In this document: piece after piece, positions 1 through 7,112 of the stretch
How positions within the stretch are numbered: position 1 is the first letter of the stretch
Layout of the letters: each line of letters opens with the position of its first letter
Assembly (NCBI GenBank): GCA_015062085.1
Contig: SUVI01000017.1
Coordinates: 1-36,043 of the forward strand
Source: Planctomycetaceae bacterium
GTDB taxonomy: Bacteria > Planctomycetota > Planctomycetia > Pirellulales > Thermoguttaceae
Direction of reading: 5' to 3'
DNA length: 36,043 bases
Notes under the pieces: generated by a model
The model's database searches: none
The model's input: only the letters and a program-made list of their open reading frames with translations
Told to the model about the DNA's origin: nothing
Program-made: the position numbers and the translations under genes

Positions 1-203
1 GCATCGAATGGCTGAAGTTCGAAGACGACGCACCGTTCCCGGAATGCATCCGCAAGCGTCCGCACGTGGCGTTCAAAGTCGCGAATTTCGACGAAGTCGT
101 CAAAAAATTCAAGATCATCGTCCCGGTCAGCAATCCGCGTCCGTGGATGAAGACTTGCTTTATTGAACACAAGGGGATCGGAGTCGAATTCATTAGCAAA
201 TGA
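1..203 (+). CDS. VOC (glyoxalase/bleomycin-resistance) fold protein, C-terminal end
   Basis: An open frame enters from the left edge (first full codon at 3) and stops at TGA 201-203, giving the last 66 residues of a protein. The motif PHVAFKV followed by KIIVPVS, a TCFIEHKG segment and the ending GVEFISK matches the second beta-alpha-beta-beta-beta module of vicinal oxygen chelate proteins, where a His in the first strand and a Glu in the last strand are usual metal ligands. Here these would be the His of PHVAF and the Glu of GVEFI. The substrate cannot be told from the fragment. The N-terminal half lies outside the window. Confidence 0.65.
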   Translation, partial: IEWLKFEDDAPFPECIRKRPHVAFKVANFDEVVKKFKIIVPVSNPRPWMKTCFIEHKGIGVEFISK

Positions 204-222
204 ATCCGGTCTCCAGTTGGAG

Positions 223-304
223 TTTAGGAAAATGTCAGGAGGGTTTAGGAGGCATTTCCTGAACTCATTCCTAAAATTTTCCTAAAATTTTTCCTAAAAT
301 TTTT
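223..304. repeat. Short inverted and direct repeats in the leader of the amidohydrolase gene
   Basis: An 11-base sequence TTTAGGAAAAT (223-233) is perfectly inverted at 276-286. The right arm lies inside three tandem 11-12 base copies of CCTAAAATTTT (270-304). The 173-base gap between the VOC gene and the amidohydrolase holds nothing else I can name. The structure could be a weak terminator or an operator; there is no T-tract placed like a classical terminator. Confidence 0.5.
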
Positions 305-376
305 CCCGTCCGTTCCCCATGCGGGACTGGCGGGCATTTTCTTTAACCAGTTGATTTCATGGAATGGAGGTCCATC

Positions 377-1540
377 ATGCTTGCAGTCCGCGGCGGAAAG
401 ATCCACGATGCAGTTCACAAAGTCCCGTACATTGGCGAGATCCGGATCGAAAACGGGAAGATCCTGAAAGTCCTTCGCGAGGAGGAGCTTTCACAGTGTG
501 AGCCGCTTCCATCATCAGCGGAGATCCTGGATGCTTCCGGGCTGGACATCTGGCCGGGATTCGTGGACGCACACTGCCATCTGGGGCTTTACGGATCCGG
601 GATCGGTTACGAAGGGCAGGACGGAAACGAACTGAACGACTTTCTGACTCCCCATCTTCGCGCGGTCGACGGTTTCAATCCGCTGGATCCTTCCATCAAA
701 AAAGCGCTGGAAGGCGGCGTCACGACCGTCGGAACGGGACCGGGGAGCGCAAATGTCCTTGGCGGGACGTTCATGGCGGTGAAGACCTTTGGAAAACGCG
801 TCGATTCCATGATCCTGAAGGAAACCGTCGCAATGAAGTGCGCATTCGGCGAGAATCCCCGGCGCGTCTACCAGTCGAAAAGCATTTCATCGCGAATGAC
901 CATTTCCGCCATTTTCCGCGAGATCCTCTTTCGTGCCTCAGAGTACCGCGAAAAACTGGAAGCGGCCGGCGACGATCTCTCTAAACGTCCTGCATTCGAC
1001 ATTCGGCTTGAATCGCTCCTCCCGGTCCTTCGACGCGAGATTCCGCTCAAGGCGCATGCGCACCAGACGAACGACCTCTTTAACGCACTGCGCATTGCGA
1101 AGGAATTCAATTTGCGCATCACGCTGGAGCATGTGACGGAGGGGCATCTCATTGCAGAAGAACTCGCGTCCGAGAACGTTCCGCTTGCCGTAGGGCCGAC
1201 GCTTGGCCATCCTACGAAATTCGAGCTCCAGCACAAATCCTTTGAGACCGCTGCGATCCTCTCGCAGGCAGGCTGCCCCGTCTCGATCATTACCGACTCG
1301 CCGGTCATTCCGCAGGATATGCTTTCGCTTTGTGCCGGCTTGGCGATCCGTGCAGGAATGGACCCCTTTGAGGCTCTGCGCGCCATCACGATCCGCCCGG
1401 CGGAGCATCTCGGCATCGCGGACCGCGTCGGCTCACTGGAAGCTGGAAAAGACGCGGACTTCGTCTTGACGTCCGGCTCGCCGTTTGAGCTGGACTCCAG
1501 GATCTGCGGTGTCTACATCGAGGGCGTACGCCGCGCATAA
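377..1540 (+). CDS. Metal-dependent amidohydrolase (COG1228/imidazolonepropionase-like)
   Basis: The 387-residue product is a cytoplasmic amidohydrolase-superfamily TIM barrel. The first strand carries the HxH metal site in DAHCHLG (His66, His68). Later metal or catalytic positions are visible in KAHAHQTND, LEHVTEGH and ITDSPV (Asp). A central GSANVLGG segment and the FGENPRRVY motif are typical of a COG1228 subgroup of about 385 residues. The C-terminal ADFVLTSG...VYIEG closes the small beta-sandwich formed with the N-terminus. I chose the ATG at 377 because GGAGG at 366-370 sits six bases before it; the upstream ATG at 359 has no Shine-Dalgarno. Substrate is unknown: the family includes hydrolases of cyclic amides and peptides. 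It reads in the same direction as the aldo/keto reductase, after a 221-base gap. Confidence 0.85.
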   Translation: MLAVRGGKIHDAVHKVPYIGEIRIENGKILKVLREEELSQCEPLPSSAEILDASGLDIWPGFVDAHCHLGLYGSGIGYEGQDGNELNDFLTPHLRAVDGFNPLDPSIKKALEGGVTTVGTGPGSANVLGGTFMAVKTFGKRVDSMILKETVAMKCAFGENPRRVYQSKSISSRMTISAIFREILFRASEYREKLEAAGDDLSKRPAFDIRLESLLPVLRREIPLKAHAHQTNDLFNALRIAKEFNLRITLEHVTEGHLIAEELASENVPLAVGPTLGHPTKFELQHKSFETAAILSQAGCPVSIITDSPVIPQDMLSLCAGLAIRAGMDPFEALRAITIRPAEHLGIADRVGSLEAGKDADFVLTSGSPFELDSRICGVYIEGVRRA

Positions 1541-1580
1541 AAGGGAATACCCTGTGTACGATTTTCGCAAATTTCGGTAA

Positions 1581-1630
1581 AGAAAAAACACAAACGTGCC
1601 GAAATCGTGAAAAGTACGTTTGCGTTTTCT
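1581..1630. terminator. Imperfect hairpin downstream of the amidohydrolase (weak terminator candidate)
   Basis: Arms at 1584-1597 and 1616-1629 pair over about 12 of 14 positions (ACAAACGT with ACGTTTGC cores). A short T-run (1624-1627) lies in the right arm rather than after it, so termination activity is doubtful. Confidence 0.25.
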
Positions 1631-1690
1631 GAAATTGGGTTTAGGGGAAGTTCCTTGAAGTTTCCTTAAGATCCCCTTCATATTTTACGC

Positions 1691-1744
1691 AATAGTAATA
1701 GTAATAGTAATAGAAACAGAAATAGAAATAGAAATAGAAACAGA
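1691..1744. repeat. Hexanucleotide microsatellite, nine units of AATAGT/AATAGA/AACAGA
   Basis: Nine consecutive 6-base units run from 1691 to 1744: three AATAGT, then AATAGA, AACAGA, three AATAGA and AACAGA. The tract ends 17 bases before the aldo/keto reductase ATG at 1762, so it lies in the 5' leader or promoter-to-start interval. Tracts like this can change length by slippage. Confidence 0.9.
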
Positions 1745-1761
1745 ATTGGAGTCAAGATCCT

Positions 1762-2913
1762 ATGGAGAAACGGAAATTTGGCAGATCCGGCGAAGAAATT
1801 TCGCTTTTGGGGTTCGGTACGATGCGTCTTCCGGTCGTGAAAGCAGATTCGCAGGAGATCGATGAAATAAAGGCGTTCGAAATGTTCGATCATGCGCTCG
1901 CGCACGGCATCAACTATTTCGACACCGCCTATGGATACCATGACGGACAGTCGGAGATCGTCGTTGGAAAAGCACTTGCACGTCATCCGCGCGAATCGTT
2001 TTTTCTCGCCGACAAAATGCCCTCTTGGCTCGTTCAGACCGAGTCTGATACGGAGCGAATTTTTCATGAACAGCTGAAAAAATGCCAAGTCGAATACTTC
2101 GATTTTTACCTTGCACACAACATGACGGCCGGCAAGATCGATCGGCTTGAAGATTTGAAGATCTACGAGTTTCTCGTTAAAATGCGCGATGCAGGCAAGA
2201 TCCGCCATCTCGGTTTCTCTTTCCACGACTCGCCCGCAGTGCTTGCGAAGTGTCTAAAACGTTTCGATTGGGAATTCGGCCAGATCCAGCTGAACTATAT
2301 CGACTGGACGGAACAGGATGCGCAGGGACAGTACGAGCTTCTGCGTGATGCGGGTTTGTCTGTTTCCATCATGGAACCGATCCGCGGCGGCGCGCTGGCG
2401 GCTCCAGCACTTCCGGAAGAGGTCGCCAAAGTTTTCAGTGATGCCGCTCCGGAGCTTTCACCGATCCAGTGGGCACTCTATTTTGCGGGTGCGCCGGAGA
2501 ACGTCTACACGGTACTGAGCGGAATGTCGTCAATGGACCAGCTCCGCGAAAATATCGAGTTCATGTCCAATTTCCGAACGCTGACGGACACAGAAAACGC
2601 AGTCATTCCGGACGCTCTTCTCGCGTGGAAAATGGGGTCTCCCATTCCGTGCACCGGCTGCCGTTACTGCATGCCCTGCCCGATGGGTGTGGACATTCCG
2701 AAATCGCTCTCCATCCTGAATAATTACCGACGCAAGAAGGCCTCGTGGACATTTCTGCAGGAAATGAACATGCTCGATCCGTCAAAGCTCCCGCACTACT
2801 GTGTCGGCTGCCGGCGTTGTGAGTCGGTCTGTCCGCAGAAGATCGAGGTCTCCAGTCACATGGAAGAAATGACGGAAATGCTCAGCACGTTTGAGAAACC
2901 GCAGTGGCTTTAG
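1762..2913 (+). CDS. Aldo/keto reductase with C-terminal ferredoxin-like [4Fe-4S] domain
   Basis: The 383-residue product joins an NADPH-type aldo/keto reductase barrel (about 1-270) to a C-terminal iron-sulfur domain. The usual catalytic tetrad can be read as Asp54, Tyr57 (in NYFDTAYGY), Lys85 (FLADK) and His119 (YLAHN). Eight cysteines form two clusters: Cys297, 300, 303 and 306 (CTGCRYCMPCP) and Cys347, 350, 353 and 357 (CVGCRRCESVCP). This arrangement is common in predicted oxidoreductases of anaerobes and suggests electron transfer between ferredoxin-like centres and a carbonyl substrate, which is not identifiable here. There is no signal peptide, so it acts in the cytoplasm. The ATG at 1762 follows a weak TGGAG. 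The gene may share regulation with the ThuA gene 81 bases downstream. Confidence 0.9.
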   Translation: MEKRKFGRSGEEISLLGFGTMRLPVVKADSQEIDEIKAFEMFDHALAHGINYFDTAYGYHDGQSEIVVGKALARHPRESFFLADKMPSWLVQTESDTERIFHEQLKKCQVEYFDFYLAHNMTAGKIDRLEDLKIYEFLVKMRDAGKIRHLGFSFHDSPAVLAKCLKRFDWEFGQIQLNYIDWTEQDAQGQYELLRDAGLSVSIMEPIRGGALAAPALPEEVAKVFSDAAPELSPIQWALYFAGAPENVYTVLSGMSSMDQLRENIEFMSNFRTLTDTENAVIPDALLAWKMGSPIPCTGCRYCMPCPMGVDIPKSLSILNNYRRKKASWTFLQEMNMLDPSKLPHYCVGCRRCESVCPQKIEVSSHMEEMTEMLSTFEKPQWL

Positions 2914-2920
2914 TTTTTTC

Positions 2921-2981
2921 AGCTTTTAGCTTTTTTGAGCCAACAGCCAAAGGTTAAAGGCCAACAGCTAAAGGCTAAAAG
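2921..2981. repeat. Degenerate AGCTTTT / GCTAAAAG repeats between the reductase and ThuA genes
   Basis: Two tandem 21-base units (2940-2960 and 2961-2981) begin CCAACAGC and match at 18 of 21 positions. The inverse motif AGCTTTTAGCTTTTT occurs just upstream (2921-2935), so the segment can fold back on itself. It ends 13 bases before the ThuA-protein start codon. Confidence 0.7.
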
Positions 2982-2994
2982 AAAGGGAAATTTG

Positions 2995-3858
2995 ATGAAA
3001 TTTTTTGGAAAAAGAACGATTTTTGAGCGAATGGTGTTCCGGACGCTTCAGTTTTCGGGAGCTCTCCTTTTCTTTTGGTCTGTGCTCTCCGTCTGTTTTG
3101 CAGAAATGGCGGTGCCGTTGGCTGAAAGTTCAGAAAATGCGCCAAAAGAAGATACGCGTCCTCTGGCGGCGATCATCGTCAGCGACGATCACTACCATGC
3201 CGACACGCTTTTCCCGGAGCTTGCCGAGTGGCTGGAATCGAACTATCCGATCCGAACGGTAGTCATCCACGGACACGGAGGCGCAGATTTCACCAATATG
3301 CAGGAACTGCGTCAGGCGGATGTCGTGCTGCTTTACATTCGGCGCATCGCACTGAAAAACGAGGACATGAAAGAGTTTCAGGATTTCCTGAAACAGGGAA
3401 AGCCGCTCATGGCATTCCGGACGGCAAGTCATGCGTTTTCGCTCTCTTTTGACGGCAAAAAAAAGCCGACGGAGGGGTTCTGCGAATGGCGTGAGTTTGA
3501 CGCGCAGGTCCTTGGAGGCAACTATCATAATCACGGACCGAATGACCGCGGAACGCGCGTTTCAACGCTGGAGATCGCCAAAACGCACCCGATTTTTGAC
3601 GGCGTTGATACGCAGCCGTGGCATTCTGCCGGGTCGCTCTATTTCACGCTCCCGATCGCCGAAAATGCACAGCTTTTTCAAGTCGGAACGGTCATGGGAC
3701 GTACAGAACCATTGACGTGGCTTCGAAAAAATGAGTGGGGCGGCGAAGTCTTTTACACCGCGTTGGGACATTGGGAAGATTTCGAGGAAGAGCGATTCCG
3801 CAAAATGACGGCAAACGTGATCCTTTACCTTTGCCGGGACAAACAGGAACGCGAGTGA
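2995..3858 (+). CDS. Secreted ThuA-domain protein
   Basis: The 287-residue product has an N-terminal signal sequence (basic start, hydrophobic stretch GALLFFWSVLSVCFA, likely cut after CFA) followed by a ThuA-like, class-I glutamine-amidotransferase fold. Recognisable parts are ADVVLLYIRR, the GKPLMAFRTASHAF strand, GGNYHNHGP, the THPIFDGV segment and the closing FYTALGHWEDF. ThuA was named for trehalose utilisation, and related secreted proteins are numerous in planctomycetes, where their substrates are mostly unknown. I chose the ATG at 2995 because AAAGGGAAA precedes it and the signal peptide then starts cleanly; the longer frame would need a TTG start. The gene converges on the cyclase-repeat gene with only 16 bases between them. 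Confidence 0.85.
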   Translation: MKFFGKRTIFERMVFRTLQFSGALLFFWSVLSVCFAEMAVPLAESSENAPKEDTRPLAAIIVSDDHYHADTLFPELAEWLESNYPIRTVVIHGHGGADFTNMQELRQADVVLLYIRRIALKNEDMKEFQDFLKQGKPLMAFRTASHAFSLSFDGKKKPTEGFCEWREFDAQVLGGNYHNHGPNDRGTRVSTLEIAKTHPIFDGVDTQPWHSAGSLYFTLPIAENAQLFQVGTVMGRTEPLTWLRKNEWGGEVFYTALGHWEDFEEERFRKMTANVILYLCRDKQERE

Positions 3859-3874
3859 GGCACCTGAAAGACGG

Positions 3875-4939
3875 TCAGTACTCGAAGATCGGCAAGTAGG
3901 AATTTTCCGCGAAAAGTACGATCAGCGCACACGCCGTCGCGTAATCCGAACTGACCGGAGAATTCCACGACCCGTCCGGTCTCTGAAGTTTCCGGAGTTT
4001 CGCGCAGAGGACAGCATGCTCCTCACGCCACGCCTCGCGTTGATTTTCGGGAACCGTAAGTCGAAAAGCCTGGACTGCGTAGTAGAGCGCGTAGTGAAAG
4101 TACGCGTCTTCAGGATCGAGTCCATTTTCGGAAGTTTTCGGCGTCTGATTTGCCCGCATCCACACAAGTGCCTGCCGGATCTCCGGTGAATCGTACACTC
4201 CCGCAGCGCACAATCCCGTGACGGCGGCCGCAGTCCTCGGCCAGGCACCCGGACCGGGAGGAAGACGGTAGCGGAAACTTCCGTCCGGATTCTGGCAAAG
4301 AAGAACGAATGCGATTCCTTTTTCGATCGTCTCGGCAGGAACTGGGATCCCGGCATTTCGGCACGCACGCAGCGCGGTGAGAAAACAGGCCGTCACGGAA
4401 ACATCTTCCTCACCCGGCTGAAAAGAGTACCGCCAGCCGCCGTTTGGTCCTTGAGCTTTCACGATTTGAAGAACGCTTTTTTCAAGCACTCGCCGAAGCT
4501 CTTCATCTTGGTCGCTCATTCCTATGCACTCTGCCAAAAAAGTTACCGCGAACCCATGTGCGTAGACCGTCCCCTGCTGCGAAGCGCGCGGCGGTGCGAG
4601 GATTCCGGAACTTTGTGCGTTTTTCAGGATCAGCTCCAAACAGAGGCGTACATACTTGGCATCCGGTCCCTCCAGCGGAGTACTTCCCGATGCAAGAAAC
4701 GCCATTCCCGCCAAAGCCGTGATCCCGGTATCGTTTCGAAACGCCCCGTCACCCGGCATCACTCCAGCATCCAGACGCCTGCGGAAATACGCAAGTCCGC
4801 GCTCGCCGACCTGGGAAATTTCCGTACTGCGGGAAGTGGCTTCTGCTGTGCCGGATCGAGGACTTTCTGCAATAGCGAACGCTGAAAGGATGAGAAATAC
4901 CGTCACGAGGCGGTCTATGAGCTTGTTTCTGAGTTTCAT
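3875..4939 (-). CDS. Secreted squalene-cyclase/prenyltransferase-repeat protein
   Basis: The 354-residue product starts with a signal peptide (MKLRNKL then LVTVFLILSAFAIA, likely cut before ESP). The rest consists of alpha/alpha-barrel repeats of the terpenoid-cyclase/prenyltransferase type. Repeats show as GNGG/PNGGWRYS near 168, NPDGSFRYR near 225 and RPDGSWNSP near 325, and the protein ends in YLPIFEY, a familiar end for this planctomycete family. No DxDD cyclase acid motif is visible, and at 354 residues it is about half the length of a squalene-hopene cyclase, so true cyclase activity is unlikely. It may instead bind a ligand or process a polymer outside the cytoplasm. Start ATG at 4939; a promoter is readable at 4986-5014. 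Confidence 0.8.
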   Translation of the reverse strand: MKLRNKLIDRLVTVFLILSAFAIAESPRSGTAEATSRSTEISQVGERGLAYFRRRLDAGVMPGDGAFRNDTGITALAGMAFLASGSTPLEGPDAKYVRLCLELILKNAQSSGILAPPRASQQGTVYAHGFAVTFLAECIGMSDQDEELRRVLEKSVLQIVKAQGPNGGWRYSFQPGEEDVSVTACFLTALRACRNAGIPVPAETIEKGIAFVLLCQNPDGSFRYRLPPGPGAWPRTAAAVTGLCAAGVYDSPEIRQALVWMRANQTPKTSENGLDPEDAYFHYALYYAVQAFRLTVPENQREAWREEHAVLCAKLRKLQRPDGSWNSPVSSDYATACALIVLFAENSYLPIFEY

Positions 4940-4985
4940 TTTTCAAAGTCTCTCCATTTTTCCCGATCGTTTTTCAAGTATCGAT

Positions 4986-5014
4986 AGTTTAAATGAAATT
5001 TACGCGAACGTCAA
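4986..5014 (-). promoter_or_regulatory. Sigma70-type promoter of the cyclase-repeat gene
   Basis: On the minus strand TTGACG (5009-5014) is followed after 17 bases by TAAACT (4986-4991), about 45 bases before the start codon. Confidence 0.5.
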
Positions 5015-5077
5015 GCGGTTTTGAGGGTGATTTTGAGAAATTCTACGGAAAAAAGGGGAAATTTCCAGCGGTGGTAC

Positions 5078-5106
5078 TGGAAAAGATCAGAGATTTCGTG
5101 TATAAT
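5078..5106 (+). promoter_or_regulatory. Likely promoter of the xseB-ispA operon
   Basis: A perfect -10 TATAAT lies at 5101-5106, with a weak -35 TGGAAA at 5078-5083 and a 17-base spacer. It sits 44 bases before the xseB ATG. Confidence 0.5.
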
Positions 5107-5150
5107 CAAACGCGAATTTCCATTTGTTTCCTAAAATCTGGGTGGTCTGT

Positions 5151-5483
5151 ATGGCAAAAAGCAAAAATCAGACAGAAGAAAAAAAGCAGAATGCGGCAGA
5201 ACTTTCAAAAGATGCTGCAAATGGCCTCACGTTTGAAGACGCTTTCGGAAGGCTTCAGGAAGTCGTCCGTACGCTTGAAAACGGACAGGCGCCGCTTGAC
5301 GATTCCCTCAAACTTTACGAAGAGGGGGTCCGGCTCATTCGGCAGTGCCATGAAAAACTCACGGGCGCACGCCGGCGGATCGAGATCATTGCAGGGACCA
5401 ACGAAAATGGCAAGCCCGTCCTTCGGCAGATGGACGAAGAGGAACGTTCACTGGAGGAACGTTCGCAGACGCATGGTCGGTGA
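5151..5483 (+). CDS. xseB: Exodeoxyribonuclease VII small subunit
   Basis: The 110-residue product carries the XseB core: LTFEDAFGRLQEVVRTLENGQAPLDD... then SLKLYEEGVRLIRQCHEKL, two helices that pair as a coiled coil. XseB subunits bind the XseA catalytic subunit to form the nuclease that degrades single-stranded DNA to oligonucleotides. The typical length is about 75-85 residues; here there are extra charged tails at both ends. I chose the ATG at 5151 (MAKSKNQ) over the frame's earlier ATG at 5124 because it fits the start of most homologues and lies properly behind the promoter. The ispA-like gene follows, as in the common xseB-ispA pairing. xseA is not in the window. Confidence 0.9.
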   Translation: MAKSKNQTEEKKQNAAELSKDAANGLTFEDAFGRLQEVVRTLENGQAPLDDSLKLYEEGVRLIRQCHEKLTGARRRIEIIAGTNENGKPVLRQMDEEERSLEERSQTHGR

Positions 5484-5524
5484 GTTTTCAAGAATTTAGT
5501 GTTTCAGCTGCTTCAGGGGAAAAA

Positions 5525-6556
5525 ATGAGCGATTTTTTGAAATTTTCAGACCCGCTCGAACTGTGGGTCACGACTATCCGAACGTTCGTCGATGAGGAAT
5601 TGAAACGGGTTTGCGAAAATCTGAAAAACGAGGTTCCCGCACGCCTGCTCGATTCCATGACCTACAGTCTTCTGGCACCCGGAAAGCGTCTGCGTCCTCT
5701 ATTGGTCTATTTGAGCGCGTGCAGCGTGAAAAACGGAAATCTGGCCTCCTCCTTCCTTCGCGAAGCGGTCCCGGCAGCGCTCGCGGTTGAAATGATCCAC
5801 GCGTACTCGCTCATTCACGACGACCTCCCCGCGATGGACGATGATGACCTCCGCCGCGGCCGTCCGACCAACCACCGTCAGTTCGATGAAGCCACGGCCA
5901 TTCTTGCCGGAGATGCCCTCCAGACCTTTGCGTTTGAAATGATCGCGAACATTGCCGAGACCCAGCCTGAAAAGGTCACGCCCGCCCTGCGGATCCTTTC
6001 CCGCGCTGCGGGTGCTTCCGGAATGGTCGGCGGACAGATGGACGATATGAATTTCACGCCGAAAGCCCTTCGCCCGGTCCTGCCGTTGACACTTTACGGT
6101 CTCTTTCCAGAAGTCTCGAACGAATTCTGTCAGGCTGCACTGGAACGTTTCGGCGCCTCCTCCTGGACTCCGGAACTACGCGCTCTTGAATCGATGCAGG
6201 ACCGCAAGACCGGCGCGCTCATTACGGCATCTGTCATGCTCGGCGGACTGCTCGGCGGTGCGGATGAAGAGCAGCTTTTCCGGCTTGGACTCTACGGACA
6301 GTACCTCGGCCTGATGTTCCAAATCACGGACGATATTCTCGATGCGACCAGCTCTGCGGACGTCATGGGGAAACAGACTGGAAAAGATGACGAAAAGGGG
6401 AAAGTTACCTGGGTCAATCATCTAGGGATCTCCGCCTCGAGACAGTATGTGGCGCGGCTGAATCAGCTGGCGCGTCAGGAAGTTTGCGAAAAGGCATTTC
6501 CGAATCCCTCCGTCCTGATCGAGCTTCTAGACTACGTTGCAAATCGAAAACATTGA
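5525..6556 (+). CDS. ispA: Polyprenyl (farnesyl/geranylgeranyl) diphosphate synthase
   Basis: The 343-residue product is a trans-type isoprenyl diphosphate synthase, which condenses isopentenyl diphosphate with an allylic diphosphate. The first Asp-rich motif (DDLPAMDDDD, from residue 99) and the second (DDILD, from 269) bind Mg-diphosphate; GKRLRP near 53-58 and KTGALI near 228 are also conserved. The enzyme is about 45 residues longer than typical FPP synthases because of an insertion between GGQMDD and KTGAL. I chose the ATG at 5525, five bases after AGGGG; a GTG at 5480 overlapping the xseB stop is possible but lacks a ribosome site. It is very likely co-transcribed with xseB. Product chain length cannot be assigned with confidence. 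Confidence 0.9.
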   Translation: MSDFLKFSDPLELWVTTIRTFVDEELKRVCENLKNEVPARLLDSMTYSLLAPGKRLRPLLVYLSACSVKNGNLASSFLREAVPAALAVEMIHAYSLIHDDLPAMDDDDLRRGRPTNHRQFDEATAILAGDALQTFAFEMIANIAETQPEKVTPALRILSRAAGASGMVGGQMDDMNFTPKALRPVLPLTLYGLFPEVSNEFCQAALERFGASSWTPELRALESMQDRKTGALITASVMLGGLLGGADEEQLFRLGLYGQYLGLMFQITDDILDATSSADVMGKQTGKDDEKGKVTWVNHLGISASRQYVARLNQLARQEVCEKAFPNPSVLIELLDYVANRKH

Positions 6557-6571
6557 GGCCGACTGTTTTCT

Positions 6572-6649
6572 GGTACTTTACGTGTGTTTTCTGGTCCGGC
6601 GTACACAAAAGAGAGCGCAGCGACAGGAAGAAAATGCACGTAAAGTACC
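6572..6649 (+). other. Long hairpin (20-bp stem) between ispA and csrA
   Basis: Arms 6572-6591 and 6630-6649 pair at all 20 positions in RNA (18 Watson-Crick and two G-U pairs), with a 38-base loop. The core is GGTACTTTACGTG against CACGTAAAGTACC. No T-tract follows, so it is not a textbook terminator. It begins 15 bases after the ispA stop and ends 37 bases before the csrA -35 box. It could stabilise the 3' end of the operon transcript, be cut by RNase III, or be an extragenic repeat. Confidence 0.8.
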
Positions 6650-6686
6650 GAATTTGTGGAATTTCTCAATTTTAAAGAAAATTTCC

Positions 6687-6715
6687 TTGACATCTTGGAT
6701 TCTCTGTGTTAAAAT
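6687..6715 (+). promoter_or_regulatory. csrA promoter
   Basis: Consensus TTGACA (6687-6692) is followed after 17 bases by TAAAAT (6710-6715). An A/T-rich 7-bp hairpin (6716-6722 with 6732-6738) lies at the expected 5' end of the transcript. Confidence 0.8.
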
Positions 6716-6795
6716 AAAATTAAGAGTACCCTAATTTTAAGTTTGCTAAATATTTTTAATTTTTTTTGAAGGTATTTTATTAAAAAGGTGAGACC

Positions 6796-7002
6796 ATGTT
6801 GGTGCTTTCACGAAAAACAGGAGATCGGATATTGATCGGAAACGACATTGCCATCACGATCGTACGTGTCGTGCAGGGAACCGTGCGCGTCGGGATCGAG
6901 GCGCCGTCAGACGTGGAGATCATTCGGGAAGAGATCAAAAAAACTCAATTTGAAATTTCCGATTCGGAGCCGAAAGAATTGAGATCTTCGGAAACCATCT
7001 GA
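6796..7002 (+). CDS. csrA: Carbon storage regulator CsrA
   Basis: The 68-residue product begins MLVLSRKTGDRILIGNDI and continues with VRVGIEAPSDVEIIREEI, the hallmark CsrA/RsmA sequence. CsrA dimers bind GGA motifs in mRNA leaders and block or alter translation. The N-terminal Leu4 and Arg6 region and the VRVGIEAP strand that form the RNA-binding face are intact. An AAGGTGAG Shine-Dalgarno lies just before the ATG. The gene has its own strong promoter with an approximately 75-base AU-rich leader. No flagellar fliW neighbour is present, so control by FliW cannot be inferred from context. Confidence 0.97.
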   Translation: MLVLSRKTGDRILIGNDIAITIVRVVQGTVRVGIEAPSDVEIIREEIKKTQFEISDSEPKELRSSETI

Positions 7003-7021
7003 CCCTCTAAACTACCTAAAT

Positions 7022-7060
7022 GGAACTGTTTCGATGTGATTTCTGTTCAGAAACAGCTCC
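7022..7060. terminator. Hairpin between convergent csrA and the FtsQ-like gene
   Basis: Arms 7022-7032 and 7050-7060 (GGAACTGTTTC against GAAACAGCTCC) pair at 10 of 11 positions around a 17-base loop. T-runs are only loose downstream, so termination is likely but not certain. Confidence 0.4.
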
Positions 7061-7112
7061 TCGATAGCATTTTGTCAATTTTAAGATTTTGTGTATTTCG
7101 TCTCCGCAGAGC

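Noticed and set aside
1581..1630. Homology between the hairpin at 1581-1630 and the one at 6572-6649 as one repeat family
   Set aside because: Both contain ACGT and TTTTCT words, but the arms are in opposite order and the rest does not align.
1678..2226. A minus-strand frame ending in a Leu/Phe-rich tail
   Set aside because: The tail is the hexamer microsatellite read in reverse, and the rest is antisense to the well-supported aldo/keto reductase.
4451..4885. Plus-strand frames of 92-144 codons within 4444-5024
   Set aside because: They are antisense to the cyclase-repeat gene, overlap each other in different frames and match no family.
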